Below are positions 58,445 to 61,118 of a stretch of DNA of 61,118 nucleotides, piece after piece. The stretch lies in contig NZ_MARB01000027.1 of assembly GCF_001715975.1 (NCBI RefSeq), positions 1 to 61,118 of the forward strand. The letters run 5' to 3'. The notes under the pieces were generated by a model. The model saw only the letters and a list, made by a program, of their open reading frames with translations. It had not been told where the DNA came from and searched no databases. This stretch comes from Candidatus Thiodiazotropha endolucinida (lineage in GTDB: Bacteria; Pseudomonadota; Gammaproteobacteria; Chromatiales; Chromatiaceae). Position numbers and translations under genes: made by a program. How positions within the stretch are numbered: position 1 is the stretch's first letter; each line of letters opens with the position of its first letter.

Positions 58445-59445
58445 TGGTCGCCGCAATCCGACAACACCGGCTACTTTACTCCCTAGGCGGCGCCATCGTC
58501 ATCACCGCCCTGCTCTCCCTGACCATCGGCAGCCAACCGCTGCCGCTGATGCAGGCACTGCAGGAGAGCTTCGGCGACAAGCCCGGCGTCTACAGCCTGA
58601 TCCTCACCGAGTTGCGCATCCCGAGAACCCTGGTCGCCCTGCTGGCCGGGGCCTCCCTCGGCCTCTGCGGTGCGGTGATGCAATCCCTGCTGCGCAATCC
58701 CCTCGCCAGCCCCGGCCTGGTCGGCAGCGCCAGCGGCGCGGCTCTGGGTGCCGTGATCACCCTCTACTTCGGCGTCGCCGGTCTCTTCGCCTTCGCCCTG
58801 CCCATGGGGGGCATGGCGGGAGCCCTGCTGGCGACCCTGACGGTCTACCTCCTGGCCGGTCGCGACGGGGGCACCCTCACACTGATCCTGGCGGGGGTCG
58901 CGGTCAACGCCTTCGCCCTCGCCCTGGTCTCCCTGCTCCTCAACCTGGCCCCCAGCCCCTACGCGGTGCAGGAGATCGCCCTCTGGATGCTCGGCTCCCT
59001 GGCCAATGTCAGCCGCAACGAGCTGTGGATTCTCCTCCCCGGCACCCTGCTGGGCTGGCTGCTGATCTGGCGCCAGGGCCGCCCCCTCGACCTCCTCACC
59101 CTGGGGGAAGAGACCGCCAGCTCCATGGGCGCCGACCTGCCCAACCTGAGAAGACGCCTCTTTCTCGCCGTCGCCCTGGCAGTGGGATCGGCCATCTCCG
59201 TCACCGGCGCCATCGGCTTCATCGGCCTGGTGGTGCCTCACCTGCTACGCCCCCTGGTGGGCTACCAGCCCAGCCGGCTGCTGATCCCCAGCGCCATGGG
59301 CGGCGCACTGCTGCTGATGCTCGCCGACATGGGGGTACGCCTGCTGCCGGTGCAGGGCGAGATCAAAGTGGGTGTGGTCACCTCCCTCATCGGCGCCCCC
59401 TTCTTCCTCTGGCTGATCCTGCACCACAGAGGTCGTGGGGCATGA
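58444..59445 (+). CDS. btuC: Cobalamin ABC transporter permease BtuC-like
   Basis: A 333-residue FecCD-family permease with about ten helices. Typical are LRIPRTLVALLAGASLGLCG followed by AVMQSLLRNPLASPGLVG, then AVNAFALALVSLLLNLAP and GSAISVTGAIGFIGLVVPHL, followed by RPLVGYQPSRLLIPSA. It forms the membrane channel with BtuD. ATG 58444 overlaps the btuF stop, and TTG 58441 is less likely. Its own stop overlaps the btuD ATG by 4 bp (ATGA). Confidence 0.94.
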   Translation: MVAAIRQHRLLYSLGGAIVITALLSLTIGSQPLPLMQALQESFGDKPGVYSLILTELRIPRTLVALLAGASLGLCGAVMQSLLRNPLASPGLVGSASGAALGAVITLYFGVAGLFAFALPMGGMAGALLATLTVYLLAGRDGGTLTLILAGVAVNAFALALVSLLLNLAPSPYAVQEIALWMLGSLANVSRNELWILLPGTLLGWLLIWRQGRPLDLLTLGEETASSMGADLPNLRRRLFLAVALAVGSAISVTGAIGFIGLVVPHLLRPLVGYQPSRLLIPSAMGGALLLMLADMGVRLLPVQGEIKVGVVTSLIGAPFFLWLILHHRGRGA

Positions 59446-60230
59446 GTCTGCTCTACGGCGAGTCGCTCTTTGTGACACGGAACAACCAACCGATTCTGCA
59501 GGACGTGGATATCGTCCTCGAGCGGGGAGAGATGCTGGGCCTGATCGGTCCCAACGGCGCAGGCAAAAGCACCCTGCTACGCCTGCTGGCCGGTGTGATC
59601 GAGGCGGACACCGGCAGCCTCTCACTCAACGAGACACCCATCAGCTCGGTCCCACGCAGCGAGCGGGCGCGGCGTATCGCCTATCTGCCCCAACTGAGCG
59701 AGATCGCCTGGCCCATGAGCGTGGAGCGGATCATCGAACTCGGCCGCACCCCACACCTGGAGCCCTGGCAATCCGTGGGAGAAGCGGACCGGGAGATCAT
59801 CGAGCGGGTAATCTGCCACACCGACCTGCTGGACTTCCGGGAGCGCAGTTTCAACACCCTCTCCGGCGGCGAGCAGGCCCGGGTGCTGCTCGCCCGCGCC
59901 ATGGTCACCGAGCCCGACATCCTGCTGGCGGACGAACCTGTCTCCGCCCTTGATCCTGCGCATCAGCTCGATGTTATGAACCTGCTGAGACAACACTGTG
60001 AGAGTGGGCACTCTGTTATTGTTGTTCTGCATGATCTCAGTCTCGCTGCGCACTATTGTCATCGGCTCCAGCTTTTGCATCATGGGATGACGCTTGCGGA
60101 GGGTTCTGCGGAAGAGGTGCTCAATGAGAAGAATCTGGCGGATGCTTATGAGATTGAGTTGACCAAGGCGAATGGGAAAGCGTTGAAGCCGACCAGTTTG
60201 CCTTGGCGGCGTCTATACAGGTTATATTGA
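59442..60230 (+). CDS. btuD: Cobalamin ABC transporter ATPase BtuD-like
   Basis: A 262-residue ABC ATPase. Walker A is LIGPNGAGKSTLLRLLAG (about residues 34-51), the Q-loop is in YLPQLSEIAW, the signature is NTLSGGEQARVLLARAM, and Walker B is ILLADEPVSALDP with the H-switch VVLHDLSLAAH. It powers BtuC. The start ATG 59442 overlaps btuC. Base usage shifts at about 59960: the first two thirds use mainly G/C-ending codons, as in btuBFC, while the last 90 codons use many T- and A-ending ones. The protein is still in frame and complete. The operon ends here with no clear terminator. Confidence 0.94.
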   Translation: MSLLYGESLFVTRNNQPILQDVDIVLERGEMLGLIGPNGAGKSTLLRLLAGVIEADTGSLSLNETPISSVPRSERARRIAYLPQLSEIAWPMSVERIIELGRTPHLEPWQSVGEADREIIERVICHTDLLDFRERSFNTLSGGEQARVLLARAMVTEPDILLADEPVSALDPAHQLDVMNLLRQHCESGHSVIVVLHDLSLAAHYCHRLQLLHHGMTLAEGSAEEVLNEKNLADAYEIELTKANGKALKPTSLPWRRLYRLY

Positions 60231-60535
60231 TGGAAGGACCGCTAGACCATTACCTCATCAAAGGCAAAAGTACGCTATAGAACTGGAATTTATTTCCTCA
60301 AGATTCTGTTTTTGCCAGGAACTCTGATAACCTATCTTTAAATAAGGGAATCCTCATTGGTAGGACGCTATTTCCATCAGACCTGATCCACGACTACCAG
60401 TTATCTCTCGATTCCCTGACGAGGAAGGAGATGAGAACTTTTTTCCGCATAACAGATTATTTGGGCCGTCGGTATAGGTCATTATTTGTAGCGGCCACAC
60501 AATCCGCTGTTATATAACAAAGAGGTCAAAAAGGA
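60231..60535. other. Intergenic, no recognised gene
   Basis: About 305 bp of lower-GC sequence after btuD. I see no terminator with a T-run, no RNA gene and no repeat. It should carry the promoter of the TIR gene, which is preceded by AAAAAGG. Confidence 0.35.
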
Positions 60536-60994
60536 ATGTCAGATGTATTTATAAGCTACAGCACTAAAGATGAAAAAATAGCTCAATTTATGCACAAGCA
60601 TTTAATTGCTGAAAATGTAAAGACGTTTCTTGCATCAGTATCAATTGAGCCAGGCAAGGAGTGGTCCTCAGAAATATTAAACAATCTAAAAACATCTAGT
60701 TGGGTATTTTTTCTTGCCAGTAAAAGCGCATGCGAATCGCCGTTCGTACAACAAGAACTTGGGGGAGCGCTATTAACTGATAAAAAAATTGTTCCAATTG
60801 TCTGGGATATGCCACCGTCCAATCTGCCAGGGTGGATTTCGAAGTACCAGGCACTAAATCTCTCTGGCATTACAATTGATCAAGCAAAAGAGAGAATTAG
60901 TCAAATTGCATCAAAAATAAAATCAGATAAATTTGTAGGCGGTCTTGTGGTAGTGGCCATGATAGGTGGTCTTATCTGGGCATACAGAAAATAG
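60536..60994 (+). CDS. TIR-domain protein with C-terminal membrane helix
   Basis: A 152-residue protein. Residues 1-125 are a TIR domain: SDVFISYSTKDEKIAQFMHK at the start, then FLASVSIEPGKEWSSEIL, WVFFLASKSACESPFVQQEL and KKIVPIVWD. The Glu in VQQELGGA is at the usual place of the TIR NAD-cleaving residue. Residues about 133-149 (GGLVVVAMIGGLIWAY) form a membrane helix, leaving a short YRK end. Bacterial TIR proteins often degrade NAD+ in phage defence, and membrane-linked forms occur in Pycsar, but no cyclase or other partner is visible here. AT-rich composition differs from btu genes. Defence is inferred only. Confidence 0.8.
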   Translation: MSDVFISYSTKDEKIAQFMHKHLIAENVKTFLASVSIEPGKEWSSEILNNLKTSSWVFFLASKSACESPFVQQELGGALLTDKKIVPIVWDMPPSNLPGWISKYQALNLSGITIDQAKERISQIASKIKSDKFVGGLVVVAMIGGLIWAYRK

Positions 60995-61015
60995 ATTGTT
61001 ACATAAATCGGGTAA

Positions 61016-61071
61016 GGGCGGGTCTCTAACCCGCCCTCCCTACACCACCTAGCATGCGGGTCCGCACTAGG
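61016..61071. repeat. Two adjacent hairpins near the right edge
   Basis: The first has arms gggcgggt / acccgccc with a CTCTA loop (61016-61036). The second has arms cctag / ctagg and tgcgg / ccgca (61048-61071). They lie after the TIR gene. They resemble a dispersed non-coding repeat often seen beside mobile elements, but the window ends too soon to tell. Confidence 0.5.
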
Positions 61072-61118
61072 CGGTTCATCAAGCATAGTGAAACTTAATC
61101 CATAGCTCCCTGACAGAG

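Noticed and set aside
58422-59441. Open frame running into btuD from within btuC, suggesting a 602-residue fusion
   Set aside because: The first 340 codons are Pro/Arg-rich out-of-frame btuC. The real btuD starts at ATG 59442, overlapping the btuC stop.

Overview
The window looks like a chromosomal segment of a chemolithotrophic, sulfur-oxidising gammaproteobacterium, of the Sedimenticola / Thiodiazotropha / Chromatiales kind. This is inferred from the gene families, not from a database match. The main clues are dissimilatory APS reductase (aprBA, 28655-26145), a QmoAB-HdrCB electron-transfer module (9467-14652) and a CbbQ/CbbO Rubisco-activase pair (6341-3366). Housekeeping synteny of gammaproteobacterial type supports this: def-fmt-rsmB-DUF4390-ntrYX-like and LysM-dprA-smg-topA.

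Layout. 1-3.1 kb: end of a gamma-glutamyltransferase, a chalcone-isomerase-like secreted protein, an HU protein with a lysine-rich tail, a membrane-anchored retropepsin and an MlaC-like protein. 3.4-6.3 kb: cbbO and cbbQ. 6.7-9.2 kb: a c-di-GMP protein with a degenerate receiver. 9.5-14.7 kb: qmoA-qmoB-hdrC-hdrB, ending in a clear terminator. 14.7-18.2 kb: an AT-rich island of four minus-strand genes. One pair is HigB/HigA-ImmA; the other is a Panacea (SocA-like) antitoxin with an unrecognised partner. The island lies between the intact hdrB and an internally deleted second hdrB copy, which together form 300-bp, about 99% identical direct repeats. 18.4-26 kb: DHH phosphoesterase, a sulfotransferase-like protein, a decayed parDE pair, a Ycf46-like AAA ATPase, a membrane-tethered response regulator, pterin carbinolamine dehydratase and a YkgJ protein. 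26.1-28.7 kb: aprBA.

29-36 kb: a thioredoxin/HEAT protein leading a translationally coupled string (hypothetical, DUF423, RlmK-like methyltransferase, YqaA), then a PEP-CTERM protein and trkA-trkH. 36-39.7 kb: two lipoproteins, PhoX-like and a diheme c-type protein. 39.8-52 kb: housekeeping genes and an NtrYX-like pair whose regulator lacks the GAFTGA loop. 52-55.3 kb: a YqiA-like hydrolase, a methyltransferase and two paralogous histidine-rich unknown proteins. 55.4-60.2 kb: a cobalamin riboswitch and btuBFCD. 60.5-61 kb: a TIR protein with a C-terminal membrane helix.

How the parts fit. AprBA oxidises sulfite plus AMP to APS, and QmoAB-HdrCB is expected to couple that flavoenzyme to the quinone pool. 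CbbQO would keep Rubisco active for carbon fixation, although no Rubisco gene lies here. The btu operon imports cobalamin under riboswitch control. Three dispersed non-coding families are visible: a short GGGCC/GGCCC hairpin at gene 3' ends (three copies), a roughly 205-235 bp nested-inverted-repeat element (two full copies and one solo arm), and individual hairpins between genes. I saw no tRNA, rRNA, CRISPR array, transposase or integrase gene.
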